A stretch of DNA of 64,000 nucleotides. Source: Pleodorina starrii. Lineage: Eukaryota > Chlorophyta > Chlorophyceae > Chlamydomonadales > Volvocaceae. Where the stretch lies: positions 1-64,000 of the forward strand of contig BRXU01000053.1 of assembly GCA_030267565.1 (NCBI GenBank). Reading direction: 5' to 3'. The translations under genes were made by a program, and so were the position numbers. Positions 36,192 to 51,012 of the stretch are shown here, piece by piece. Each line of letters opens with the position of its first letter. The first letter of the stretch is position 1. Under the pieces are notes generated by a model. It had not been told where the DNA came from, did not search any database, and worked only from the letters and a program-made list of their open reading frames with translations.

Positions 36192-37629
36192 GGGTACACA
36201 TTTCAAACGCGCCAGTCACAGAGGGAACGCTGCTCGGATCTCAAAAGTACCGCATATGTACGGCTTAGCTCAACCGCCGGCGTCGGTGAGACGAAGACGT
36301 TCAGGCAGTTCAGCCAAAATCGACATCTGGAATCACAAAGGCAGTACAGTAAATGGCTAAATGCGCAAATGCGCAGAAAAAGGAGTGGTTTCGGAGCGCT
36401 TTGACGCCGCTCGCCGGGGCGGACCACAGCCACACTACGTTTGCGTCGAGGGGACTGCTGACGTCACGGTACGAGGTACGGGCGTACGGCATCAGCCAGG
36501 CAACAAGCAACAAACCCAATTTCGGAAAAATAAGAACGAGACACGCCGGCAACGGTAACGGTATTACCGGTCGGACCACAATCAACCGAAGTGGACCAAG
36601 GACTGCGTTGGTTGGTTGGTTGGTTGGTTGGTTGGTTGCGGCAACGACCGCTCCGAAACCGAGTCACGAGGGGTGGCTATCTTAATTTGCTGAGTATCTA
36701 CGGCCAGAGATACTCCTGGCTCAGAAGCGCTGAGAGTATCTGTCAGGATCTGTCTAGGAGGGGAATTTCCCGGCTAAACACGGCCCCGGGAGATATCATG
36801 CCCACCTGTGAGGCCAAATTACCTAAACCTTCAGCTTTTTGCACGGCAAAAGTATCTTCAGATATCCAAAATTTTCCCCCGAATATATATTCATATCTTA
36901 AGATAGCCAGCCCAAAACGAACCGCACGCCAACCGCACCCCGTAACGGTACCGTTACAAACCGTTGGGCCGCAACGCCCTGAGGCGGCCTTGCCATGAAC
37001 CATGTTTTCATCGGCCAGCCCCCTTTCCCCAGAATGCGCCAGCGCAGGACCCTCGTTGTGGTCCCTCATTGTAATTCTCGCATCCTATCCCCTAAGCCCT
37101 CTCACTCACTCACTTGCACTGCCCCTTTCACTCTCGCTCGCTCATAGAGGACATGTAGAGATGTTCGTTCCCCCGTGTGTGTGAGGAGGGGAGCGGCGTG
37201 CGCCACAGGGCCAGCATCGCGCTCAGTACGGCACTAGAGGTACGATATGCCGTACGGTACGATGCGACCCTTCCTTCATAGATAAGAATAATATGACGCA
37301 GAAGGTTGCTCCGCGATATATTATTATTATTGCTGCGATGGCAGCAGTAGCAACAGTAGCAGCCAAACAACAACATCAATAATAACACAATTGTATTTTT
37401 CTCATCACAGCCTACTTGCATCCGCCTGCCGTACAATCACCTTCAAATCTTCCGATCCACAAAAGACATTTCAACAACACAAAGGGGAACAGAGGCGCAA
37501 CCCACCCGGGGCCCTATGGGCATATCACCTCATGCGGGCCAGTCAACCCTAGTCAACCTGCTTGTTGACTGACTGGTTGTGGGGTCAGCTCCGCCCAGCT
37601 CCGCCCAGCCTAGCTAAGCCGGTGGCAGC
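36192..37629. other. Intergenic region between satellite and the 37630 stop
   Basis: No gene supported. It holds a (GGTT)n run at about 36608-36640, a perfect 16-bp palindrome at 36942-36957, and AT-richer sequence at 36840-36910 and 37290-37400. Confidence 0.5.
36942..36957. repeat. Perfect palindrome GTAACGGTACCGTTAC
   Basis: A 16-bp perfect inverted repeat with no spacer. The half-site AACGGT also occurs near 36553. It could be a dimeric protein site; no nearby start codon supports promoter function. Confidence 0.6.
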
Positions 37630-40600
37630 TTATTCATCGCCCTCGCCTTCTTCCTCCTCCTCCTCCTCCTCCTCAATGACTCCACCCCCCGGGCTCAGCA
37701 CCGACAGCAGATCGGAGAGCTTACGTGAGGCCGACTCCAGGACGAGCACCGGGGAGGAGACGGCGGCGGCGGCGGCGGCGGCGTCCGAGCAAGATACCGT
37801 CGTCAGCGGCGCGGAGGCGGCGGCGCCGCCGCCGGTTACCGGCGGAGCCGCCGACAGGAACTCCGCGCGCCCGGAGGCGGCGGCGGCGGCCGGCCATAGC
37901 GGCCGCGCCGCCGCCGTGGGCGGCTGCAGCGACGACCGAGGGTAAAGCTCCGTGGGCGCCGTACTTGGGTCGTACAACTTCCCCACGTTGTCGTACACCT
38001 TGAAATGGCGCATCTTGGCGAGCGGCTCGGACTGGGCCGGGTCGCCGCCGCCGCCGCCGAACGCGGCCGCGCCGCCGCCGACGACGATGCCGCCGACGCT
38101 GCTGCCGCCGACGCGCAGGCGCTGCAGCAGCGCCGCCGCCGCAGCGGCGGAAGACGCACCGGCTCCGCCGCCGCCGACGCCGCTGGCGCTACTGCCGCTG
38201 CGCTCGACGGTGACGCTGTGGCGGTCGTTACGCTCCGAAACCAGGCGGCGGCGGAGGCCGAAGGCGGCGGCGGAGGCGCCGCCGCCACCGTCTTCATCCT
38301 GAACGGAGCGCGGCATGATGCTGCCGGGCAGCGCCGGATGCGGGCCGCTCGTCCAAGCCGTACACGGGCTCGTCCCAGGCGGGCCGCCCTCGCGACCGGT
38401 GGCAGTTGGGACGACAGTTGAGACGACCGCCAGGTGCCGTACAGAGACCGCCGGGGACATGAGGCGTCTTCCGGAGCGCTGGAAGTCCGGCGGGTCGCCT
38501 GGAGGGGTTTGCGGCGTTGTTGTTGTTACAGTTGGGAGTTGGGAGTTGGGTTGTCAGCATAGAGTAGGGTTGGGTTGGGCTGGGTTGAATGTGTGGAGAC
38601 TCGGGGGGATCTTAGGGTTCGTCGAGGGGGTGTTTATCCCGGGCAGTTGGGGGGAGCAAGGGGACGTACCGGCGGCGGCGCTAAGTGCTGTGTCAAAAAA
38701 TCTCAAAAATCTCAAAAATCTCAACACGCAACCGCAACAGCAACCGCAACCGCAGCAGCCCAGTGGGTTCCGGGGTCAGGGCCGCCGCCCCCCAAAACCC
38801 GCAGCCGCCCTCCTCACCCGACGCACTCCCGATTGATGCGGCGGCGCCGTCCCCCGTCGCCGCCGTGCTCCGAAACCTGGAGAAGCTGACCCTGCAGCAG
38901 TGTACATCACACCCACCACCACCACCAGCACAAGGCCCACAGCCAAAAGGGGTTGGCGGGTGCGGAATGTTAAAGTGGGCGGCAGCAGAGTCAGCGGCAG
39001 CGGCAGCGGAGGCGGGGGGCGGCGGTCAAGGTGGCAGCGGCGCGGCTGCGGCAGTTATGTGCGTTTCTAAAACCAACACGGCTCGGTTTGCCCGGTCCTG
39101 GTCCTGATCCTGGTCCTGGTCCCGGCTGCCCAAACCCGGGTGCGCACCCCAGCCCCCGCCGATGGGTCCCTCGGGGCCTTCCCTTTCATCCATCCATCCA
39201 TCCATCCATCCATCCATCCATCCATCCATCCATCCATCCATCCATCCATCCATCCATCCATCCATCCATCCATCCATCCATCCATCCATCCATCCATCCA
39301 TCCATCCATCCATCCATCCATCCATCCATCCATCCATCCATCCATCCATCCATCCATCCATCCATCCATCCAGCCCCCTTGCCCCTTCCCCCGTTCTTCC
39401 CCTACCTCTGACTGCTGGTGCTGCCGTCGCTGACACGAACGGATCCTCCTCCGCGCTCCTCGCCGCCCAATCGGATCAAGCCACCGCCGCCACCGCCGTC
39501 GCCGCCGCCGCCGTTGGCAAACTCAGTGCCCTCCACCGGACCGCTGCCGCCGCTGCCGCTGCCGCCGCCACCACCGCCACCACCGCCGTCACCGCCCTCC
39601 GCCTCCGCCGTCCCCAGTATCTCCCGCAGCTTGTGCGCGTACCACATCGGGGATTTGCCCTTCGGCAGACTCCGAAGGATATCCTCTCGCGCCGCCGCCG
39701 TCAGGTTAACGACGCCGCCGCCGCGGCGGCTGCCGCCGCCGTGGACGCTCCAACTGCCGCCGCTACCGCCGACCGCACCGACCGTGCACATCGGCGCCGG
39801 CGTGGACACGGTCTCAAAGGTCTGGATCCGTACGACAGGGTCGGCGGCGGCGCCGCCGTCCAGCGGCGCGGCAGCGGCGTCGCCGGGTGAGCGCGGCGGC
39901 GGCGTTCCGTTGCCGTACAGCCGCACGGCTTGAAGCTGGAAGGTGCAGTCCGACGCCGCGGCGGGCGCGACGGCGGACAGCGCCAGCGGCGGCGTCGACG
40001 GCGCGACGGGCATGATGTACGACGTGGGTACGTCAGACAGCTGACGGCGCGAGTGCGCGGGGTGTGGCGACGGCGGCACCTGCAGCTGAGGCACAGTCAT
40101 GGACGCAGCGCGCCTCGGCACGGCGGCGGCTCCGCCGCCGCCGCCGCTGACGCTGCGGTCCACGTCCGCCGCCACCGCCGCCGCCGCCGCCACGGCGGCG
40201 TCGCGGCCGTACAGCACGGAGGGCCCCGAAACCCAATCAGAGGATGAGGAGCTGGAGCGCTGCTGCGCTGTCAAGACGCTCAGGTTGCTTCGCACGCTGA
40301 CGGCGGTGACCTGGTAGCAGCCGCTGCCGCTACCGCCGCTGCCGGTCACGGGTTCCGTTCGGCCGCCGCCGCCGCCGCCGCCGCCAAGCACCGCCGTCGC
40401 CGTGCTGCTGTTCGCTAGACGCGACGTCGGCACACCCATCATGGACCAGCCGCCGGCGGCGGCGGCGGCGCCGGCAGGGGCACCGGCGGCGGCGGCCGCG
40501 ACGGCGGCGACGGCGCTGGCCGCGGCGGCGTCCATCCAAGCGTTGCCGCTGTTCCTGCAGCTGCCGTACTCCAATGTAACGTCGACGGAGCTCAAAGCGC

Positions 40601-40949
40601 CGCTGTGGTTGTTCGGAAGCGCGCGACCGCTGCACTTCGCCGTCGCCGCCAGCGCCGCCGCCAGCGACTCCAGCGGCGCCGTCGCCGTGCTGAATGGCGT
40701 GCCGCCGCCGCCGCCGTCGCCACTGGCGGGCCGCTGCTCTACACTGGCCCTGATCGCGGCGGGCGCGTCGCCGCCGCCGCCGCCGCCAGGGTTGCCTGGA
40801 TTGGACGCAAGCGCGGCGGCGAGGCGCAGCAGCGCCTCTTCATCCCCGCCGGCGGCTGCATCCAGGGGGGTGCACGCCTTCTTGAGGATGCCTCTCTGCG
40901 GGGCCGGCCGGCGCCGGGGCAGGGTAAAAAAGAGATCGGAGTGGATCAG

Positions 40950-40987
<38 letters not shown>

Positions 40988-42900
40988 GACCCGCGGGTCA
41001 GAACCGACCCGCGGGTCACTCGGCGCGAGCGGGCAAGTTCTTCCGCCTCGCCACCGCGGCTCCCAAACACCCGCACATGCCGCGTCCGGACGCCTGCCGC
41101 ATATTCTTTCCCTTTTTTGATTACCACATTCTTTTTCCGTTTCTTTGCTAGTTAAATCTTATAGAGATCGTTGCTTAGGGGAGCTAGCCGGAGAGAGAGG
41201 CAGCAGCTACCTCGGCCAGCCTGTTGCCCCGAGGCTCTCAGCTTTGCCAACTCGCTTGGACACACACACACACACATCTCGTCGGCCCTCGGACCTTCGG
41301 ACCCTCCCCGGCCCACATTGCCTCCTACCTTCGGCTGCGCCGTCTTCAGGTGAGCCAATACGGCGGCCTTGCTGGCGGCGGAGGCGGCGCCGCCGCCGCC
41401 GCCGCCGCCGCGCCACGATTTCGACCCCCCGATGCTCCCGACGCGGCTGGATGGGCCCCCAGCGCACTCGTCGCGATCGCAGCCGCCGTCCTCCTCGGCC
41501 GCCGCTGCCGCCTGCTTCCGCCAACTTCCGCCGCCGCCGCCGCGCCGCTGGGCGCTGGGATCGGATCTGGGGGTGTTTTCTGAGCCCACCCTGGAGAGCA
41601 AACTCAGCAGCAGGCCCTTGCCGCTCTGCGGAGGACAGAGTGGCAGAAAGGGTCGGCGGCGTGGAGGGGAGGGCGGAAGCGGGACAGGCGGACGTGGGGG
41701 GAGGCAGGAGACGGGGACGGGGACGGGGAGACGAGGAGCGGGGACGGGGACGGGGACGGGGATGGGGAGGCAGGACGCATGGGGGGAGCGGGCGGGGTGG
41801 AGGTCCGTTTGATGGTGGGGGTGTATGAGGGTGCGTCTGTAGGCTTGTGTACATTTGTGCGAGGGGGGTCAGTCACTCCTTAATATAAACAACGATGAGT
41901 CACTGTGGACGTTGTTGACCAAGGGTTGAGGGCGGGAGGAAATGTGTATGTGTGTGAGTGTGTATGAGTGTGTATGTGCGCTTTGAGGTCATGCACGTGT
42001 GTACGTGTATGGGCTGTAACAGCCCATGGCTTCTAGGGTGGCGCCTACAACAACTACCTTTGCAACCGCCTCAACCAACCCTAGAACCTACGATGTCGTA
42101 CAAACCAGCTGCGTATCAGAGCGAGCAGCATGCAGCATGCAGCGCGCCTCGCATCGCGAAGTGGGTTCGTCACTCTAAGGTAACCGAAAGGAGCGGATGA
42201 GGGGCAGCAGGACCGGGAAGCGGAAGGGACAGCAAGGGAATGGTAAACACGACGGGACGAGAACGGCAGTAGTACGACTACGGTAGTACGGCACCCACCC
42301 CCGAGCGGTCCTGATCGATGTTCTTGTACGAGGCCTTGCCGACGCCGCTGCCCCAGGCTCCGCCCTGCCGTACCGAGGCGCTGCCGCCGCTGACCTGTAG
42401 CGCCGCCGCCGCCACCGGTCCTTGATCCGCCACCGGGCTCCAAGGCGGAGTGGAGGGCCCGCCGGCGCCAGCGGCCCCCGCATAGGGCCCCGCATAGGGC
42501 CCCGCATAGGGCCCCGACTGCGACTGCTGCAGCTGCCGGCCCTGAAGCAGCAGCAAGGTCAGCGACAACACCGTCGGTCCATCGTCGTCGTCGTAAAGGT
42601 CGTCGCCCAAAGAGCCGAGAATCAAGGGGGAGATTCGACGTAGGGAAGCGGAGGCGAGCACAGCTGCGATCTGATGCTACCTGGCGAGCGGGGCACGCAC
42701 ACCGGCTGATGAGTGCCACCCTCCCTGGAGCTCACCTGATTGCCACCCTTGACGCTCCTGGTGCGGGATGAGTCCGAAAGCGCGTCGGCGATGGCTGGAA
42801 CCACGCGTCCGCTCCGCAGCTGCTGGCTGGGCGGGGAGACCGCCACAATGGTGAGGACATTGTCGTCGTCCGCGGCAGGCGGAAAGCAGCAGCGAAACAT
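37630..42900 (-). CDS. 1,088-aa protein of unknown function
   Basis: Six exons: 42900-42736, 42670-42299, 41625-41329, 40895-39406, 38891-38818 and 38498-37630. They sum to 3,267 nt with every junction in phase, from ATG to TAA. The N-terminus begins [14 protein letters not shown], and its Cys residues could be lipidated or structural. Exon 2 encodes [13 protein letters not shown] from a short DNA repeat and an acidic [10 protein letters not shown] stretch. Exon 4 starts [20 protein letters not shown] and has long Gly/Ala runs plus [15 protein letters not shown]. The last exon has [20 protein letters not shown] and ends in an all-acidic tail ([14 protein letters not shown]). No known domain, signal peptide or membrane segment was recognised. 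The compact segments between low-complexity runs look like the conserved parts. Expression and function cannot be inferred from context. Confidence 0.72.
39187..39372. repeat. (CATC)n microsatellite near a splice donor
   Basis: About 46 perfect tetranucleotide units. On the minus strand it begins about 34 nt after the GTAGGG donor of exon 40895-39406, inside the intron of the 37630-42900 gene. Confidence 0.95.
40988..41017. repeat. Two GACCCGCGGGTC palindromes
   Basis: Perfect 12-bp palindromes at 40988-40999 and 41006-41017, spaced 18 bp start to start, in the intron between exons 41625-41329 and 40895-39406. Confidence 0.8.
41700..41775. repeat. (GGGGAC)n minisatellite
   Basis: Imperfect GGGGAC hexamers upstream of the acceptor of exon 41625-41329. 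On the sense (minus) strand the tract is GTCCCC, so it forms part of the pyrimidine-rich 3' end of that intron. Confidence 0.75.
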
Positions 42901-43980
42901 GTTTGCGCTCGACAGACAGAGAGTCAAGGCTGGAAGGCTTTTAAAGCTGGAAAGCCTGCATGGTAGGGCGCGGAGTGTAACCACACTCCACGGTTGTAAA
43001 AGTCAGGCTTGGTAAGCTGTTCAGCCGTTCAGCCAATTCATAGTAAACAACGTCTCTTTGTGTATGTTTAGGTATTCGTATGGACATGGCTAGCCATGGG
43101 CTATTTGTAGCAACAAAAACACTGTCACGAAGATATAACTCAGAGCAGAGATGTAACTTGTCCCGGGGCGAAATACTGGTTGAGGGCACGTCAACAAAAA
43201 TAATTGCGAGTATTGTAATTTTAATATGGAGGCGACGGAGGCCAGGGAATGATATTGCGACAGGGACGACGGTTAACGCATATCCAAGTGTGACAAGAAT
43301 GAGTACAAAAATGCGCGAACAATTGAATAATGGACGCCGTTTTCAGTCAAATGTACAGATAACAAGGGCTTCATGCGTCGTTTTTGCCTATTCCAGAAAG
43401 TCTTCGTTCTTGGGTGGCGCAGTGTAACCAAACACCCATCGCAGGAACAAGCCCCGGTGCGACCAATGCGGCAATGCCTGAAACCGCCTCATTCACGTCG
43501 CTGATTTTTAGAGGGAACTTGTCGCAAACCAAGCCCCTTCCCGGTACTTACCAGCGATCCAGCGTATCGGCACAGCGTAGCTTCCTACATAAATCGATCG
43601 AGGTTTATAATCCGATCAGCGTGTTAATATTTAAAATGTTAAAGAAAACCGGCAAAACCATAATTGGTTCGGGGTGGTGATTGGGCGGCGCAGAGAGGTC
43701 TACCCCTGCGAGCCGAGGAATGCGGTTATTTGTCTAGGAAGCGCAAACAGAGCCTCCAATCCACATAAAAGCGCTCCATCTTGATCTGTCTCGTGTACCG
43801 ATAGGAACTCGTAGTACTCGCTACCGCGGTTACGCGTTACGTCGTCGTACCGGTCAACTGCCGTGTTCGTACTCGTGCAAGTAAAGTGGAGAACGCTTTC
43901 GTCGCGTGACTTTACTGGAAAATTTCGAAAACAGTTCATCTCGGCGACCTGACATTATGGCACCTGCCCTGTACATGCAA

Positions 43981-44787
43981 TTACGGCACCCATCCACTAA
44001 GTGCACGTGGTCCTAACGAATCTTTAACGACACTTCTTGGAAATGGTTCTATGATAATAGCTTTTCCTGGTCCGTCTTCAAGTATCCGACAAAAGCAATT
44101 TATCTTCACCAAGAACATGGCAGTAACAAGCAGCGTCTCCCATTTCCTTTCCGGATCCGAGCTGTCTGTCTGCCCCGTACGGGACGCGCACGTTGCTTGC
44201 GAGTTACGACACCCAACCGCCGCCAACTTCCGCGCTGGCGAGCAACCTGTGACCTGGAGGCGTGTCTTGAGTCCCTGCTCTGACTGACTCGGCTTGGCTG
44301 GAAGGGCCGCGGCATTCGCGCGATTCCGAGTTTCCGACGCAATCGAGCGGTTTGTCGAGTCGTAAAAGTTACGGCGGTGACTCACGGCTGTCGTAACATG
44401 ACTCAGCGCCCTCTCAGCGGCCCCGGGGACCCAGCAGCCATCCAGCAGCGATTCAGCTGCGTTTTGTTTTTGTGGGGGGAATGGGGGGAATGGGGGCCGG
44501 CGCTGAACCTGCTGCGCCGGCGGAGCACGAAGACGCAGCCCTGGGCTCCGTGCGCGTTCCGCGTCCCCGAACGCGACGCACGCAAGGCGTCCCGCAGGCT
44601 CTTCCACGACGCCGCAACGTATACGGACGTACCGATACCAACAATTTCGGCAGACCTGACCTGACCGCCGGACTGCCCAGCTGCGCACTGCCACAGCAGT
44701 CTTGCCTTGGCCCGTCCGCGCCTTCAAGCCGGCGGCCAGGACCCTGGAGGCCGGCACCCTTCCTCGCCGTCGTACGACAAACGACAT
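43981..44787 (-). CDS. Open reading frame of 268 codons, unknown
   Basis: It runs from ATG at 44787 to the stop at 43981 without interruption in sequence that is not a simple repeat, which is longer than expected by chance. The start reads MSFVVRRRGRVPAS and the end SVVKDSLGPRALSGWVP. It has an internal Pro run but no recognisable domain, and its residue use is not clearly protein-like. It could be a chance frame, a spliced gene in another frame or a gene remnant. Confidence 0.25.
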   Translation of the reverse strand: MSFVVRRRGRVPASRVLAAGLKARTGQGKTAVAVRSWAVRRSGQVCRNCWYRYVRIRCGVVEEPAGRLACVAFGDAERARSPGLRLRAPPAQQVQRRPPFPPFPPQKQNAAESLLDGCWVPGAAERALSHVTTAVSHRRNFYDSTNRSIASETRNRANAAALPAKPSQSEQGLKTRLQVTGCSPARKLAAVGCRNSQATCASRTGQTDSSDPERKWETLLVTAMFLVKINCFCRILEDGPGKAIIIEPFPRSVVKDSLGPRALSGWVP

Positions 44788-45297
44788 GTTCCTTCCGCTA
44801 CCTTCAGTCAACCAATTGCTGTGCGGGAGCGGCAGCGGCGCACTGCACCGCCCACATCCCCACACCCCCCCGGCGTGCCAACGCTCGCAGCCCTAGGCCG
44901 GAGACGGCCGGACCCAAAACACACATTACCGTGGAACGCGCCACCACACACGCCCTGCGATCCTGCCATACCGGTACCCTTCCTGGTTGTAAACATTCTG
45001 CCCCCTCCTGTCCTGTCCCGGCACGCCTTGCATGTGGCCCATCATGTGGGTCCACACACCAAACTGGTTCATCCACTGCCGCTTTGAGCTGTTCGACTTC
45101 CAACTGGCCTTCATGCTGCCTGGTCGTCCAAGGAGACAGACGTGGGGGCGATGCCTCCCCGCACTGCACCTCACCTCTCCCCACCGGAGCCGCCGAGGGG
45201 CAGCCAACGACATGGCGCACCGACATGGCTTCAACGTTGAGTTGCGGGCCACCCGCCCACCCGCCTACCCCGCCCGCCTGTCCCTTGACCTTGGAAA

Positions 45298-45326
45298 GTT
45301 TAGGCGTTTGGCCTAATCGCCTAAAC
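45298..45326. repeat. Small inverted repeat GTTTAGGCG / CGCCTAAAC
   Basis: Perfect 9-bp arms around an 11-bp loop, in the spacer upstream of RPN11's 3' end. Confidence 0.7.
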
Positions 45327-46001
45327 GATGACCGCCGGGAGACGAGCTGCGGGTCTCCACCACCACCACCACCACCACCACCGGGGCGTTACAAGTCACC
45401 GAAAGAGAGGCAGGGGGCAGCGGCTTCAGCGGCCTCCCCCACGGCCCCTCCCTGCACCCCTGCCCGGTCGCCGGTCGCCCCAGTTACACGGCTCAGTCGC
45501 CGAGGTTCAATGTTCTTCTACCCCTCCCCACACCCCACCCATCCACCCACCCACCAATGGGCCCCTGTCACATACACTACCCCACCCACACATTGCGTGC
45601 CGCTCCGACACATTGCGTGGTCCCCACAGGGAGCGTGCATGCACACACACAAACGCACACACACACACACAAAGGAGACAATGCGGAGGCCGTAACCGGC
45701 AACAGAAACCCAACCAGCCACAGGGCTCGGCGAGACGCAGGGGGTTTGTCAGCAGCGCCACAGCTACATCGCTACCGGCCACGGGTAAGGCCCTCCCCGG
45801 GGGGAGGAGAACGCCCTCAGATCCGATCCGATCCGGTGCCCCGTCCTCATTTCTCCTTCTCCCGTCTCTTTGCCCCGAACCACCGCCTCCCCCCCTCGAC
45901 GTCATCGTCGTCATCATGACGGCGGACGATGAGGGTGACGATGACGTCATCCCCCCCCCGCCCTGTCTCCCCCCTCTCTGCCTCTCCCTCCCTCCCTCCC
46001 T

Positions 46002-49750
<3,749 letters not shown>

Positions 49751-51012
49751 TTCGTCGGGATATGCTCGAGCGAGCAATGGAGCGCAAGGCGGGTTCGGCA
49801 CTGGGTTCCGCTGCCTAGCCCGCGTTAATTGGTAAATTCAAAAACTTCGAAGTAGAACAATGTGTATGGAACAAAGCTTTAGCGTGCAGGACCGAAGCAG
49901 CCCTAGTGCTTGAGTCGCAGTATGTCGTGTCTTTCCAAAAATCCAATACGTGCAGGCAGCTGCTGCGAAATATGCGAAAATGTGTTATGCGCGACAAATG
50001 AATGACTTTAGTTGTTTACAGGAACGGAATGGCTTGCGTAGCATACGGACGGATGGGCTTCACGTAAAGCTGTAATGCCGTTCGCCCATGCCAAAGCAGA
50101 CACCGAACTCACAATGGCGCTGAGTTGCAGGTGCTTCAAATAGCTCTCTGCAAACATCCATCCAGCATTCTGAAGTACGTATGGCCCGAAGACGGGCGTG
50201 TGCAAGCGCCGTACAATACATACGGGGAGAACGAACGCAGACTCCCCAGCACTCCCCCAACACAATCCACACGAACAACGCCCATAGCCACTCCGCTATC
50301 ATCGACGAGCCAGCACGGTGTCATGCCTTGTGAGGCTCTCATTGGTCGCTGCGAGGTAGAAGAACGGGCCGTGGCCCACGGGTGAACGCCATGATGCCGT
50401 ACCGTAGGGTAAGCCCCCCAGCGCATTCGACTCAACGAAGCCCCACCGAACAGTAAAAGGCGGTGGCCTGACACCCGTCAGCGCACTCAAGCTTTACTCA
50501 GCTGTCCTCAAACGCGCGCACGACCCAGGGACCCAGGGACCGGCAGCCGACGCCTGGCCCACGCGCACGCGCGCGTGCACGACAACAAGAACACGGTCTC
50601 GCGTCCGAGTTTTAAAACCCCCGAAATACTTCGGGCGTAAACACGAATGTTGGTGTTGGTATGTCCACGTCGGGTCCGTCACTCGCTCACCAATCCCCAC
50701 CGCTGCGGCATCGTGTTTTTATTTTCCCACAGCTCTTCCCCAGTTCCGCACACATACACACACACGCCATCCCCGCACGCCGTTCCCGTACGCGGTCCCC
50801 GCTCGCCGCGCCTCACGTCGGTGCAGGACCCGCCCGTGAAGCACCCCCCCGGCTCCCGACGATTACGCCGCCCGCAACCGACATAAACCGACATCGTCCT
50901 GGACCCCCATCAACCGCTTGCCCGGATATTTCCACGGGGCCCTCCCCCCAACCGCACCGCGCGCATCCCACACATCCACACCCCGCACCACGCCGCACCC
51001 CCGCCTCACTCA
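49751..51012. other. Intergenic region; likely RPN11 promoter and 3' end of the large gene
   Basis: AT-richer sequence at 49830-50060 directly upstream of the RPN11 ATG is the probable promoter. A TGCGTGCACGCGC-type alternating run lies near 50560-50580. No gene supported. Confidence 0.5.
50690..50730 (+). repeat. Dispersed CTGCGG element, copy 9
   Basis: CCCCACCGCTGCGGCATCGTG then TTTTTATTTTCCCAC, in the spacer downstream of the 51013 stop. Confidence 0.5.

Larger units (their letters stand above)
42901..46001. other. Intergenic region between the unknown gene's start and RPN11's stop
   Basis: The sequence next to 42900 and up to about 44000 is lower in GC and likely holds the promoter of the 37630-42900 gene. 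Near 45360 there is a (CAC)n tract and at 45640-45675 a (CA)n tract. One long open frame is listed separately. Confidence 0.45.

Noticed and set aside
24280..36219. Minus-strand open frames of about 2,600 to 4,000 codons
   Set aside because: They are translations of the decamer satellite, open in all frames, with no start context, introns or non-repetitive sequence.
39026..39436. Frames encoding poly-(MDGW) or poly-(HPSI)
   Set aside because: Products of the (CATC)n microsatellite inside an intron.
44804..45226. 140-codon minus-strand frame from an ATG at 45226
   Set aside because: Overlaps other open frames on both strands, with no recognisable domain or splice support.
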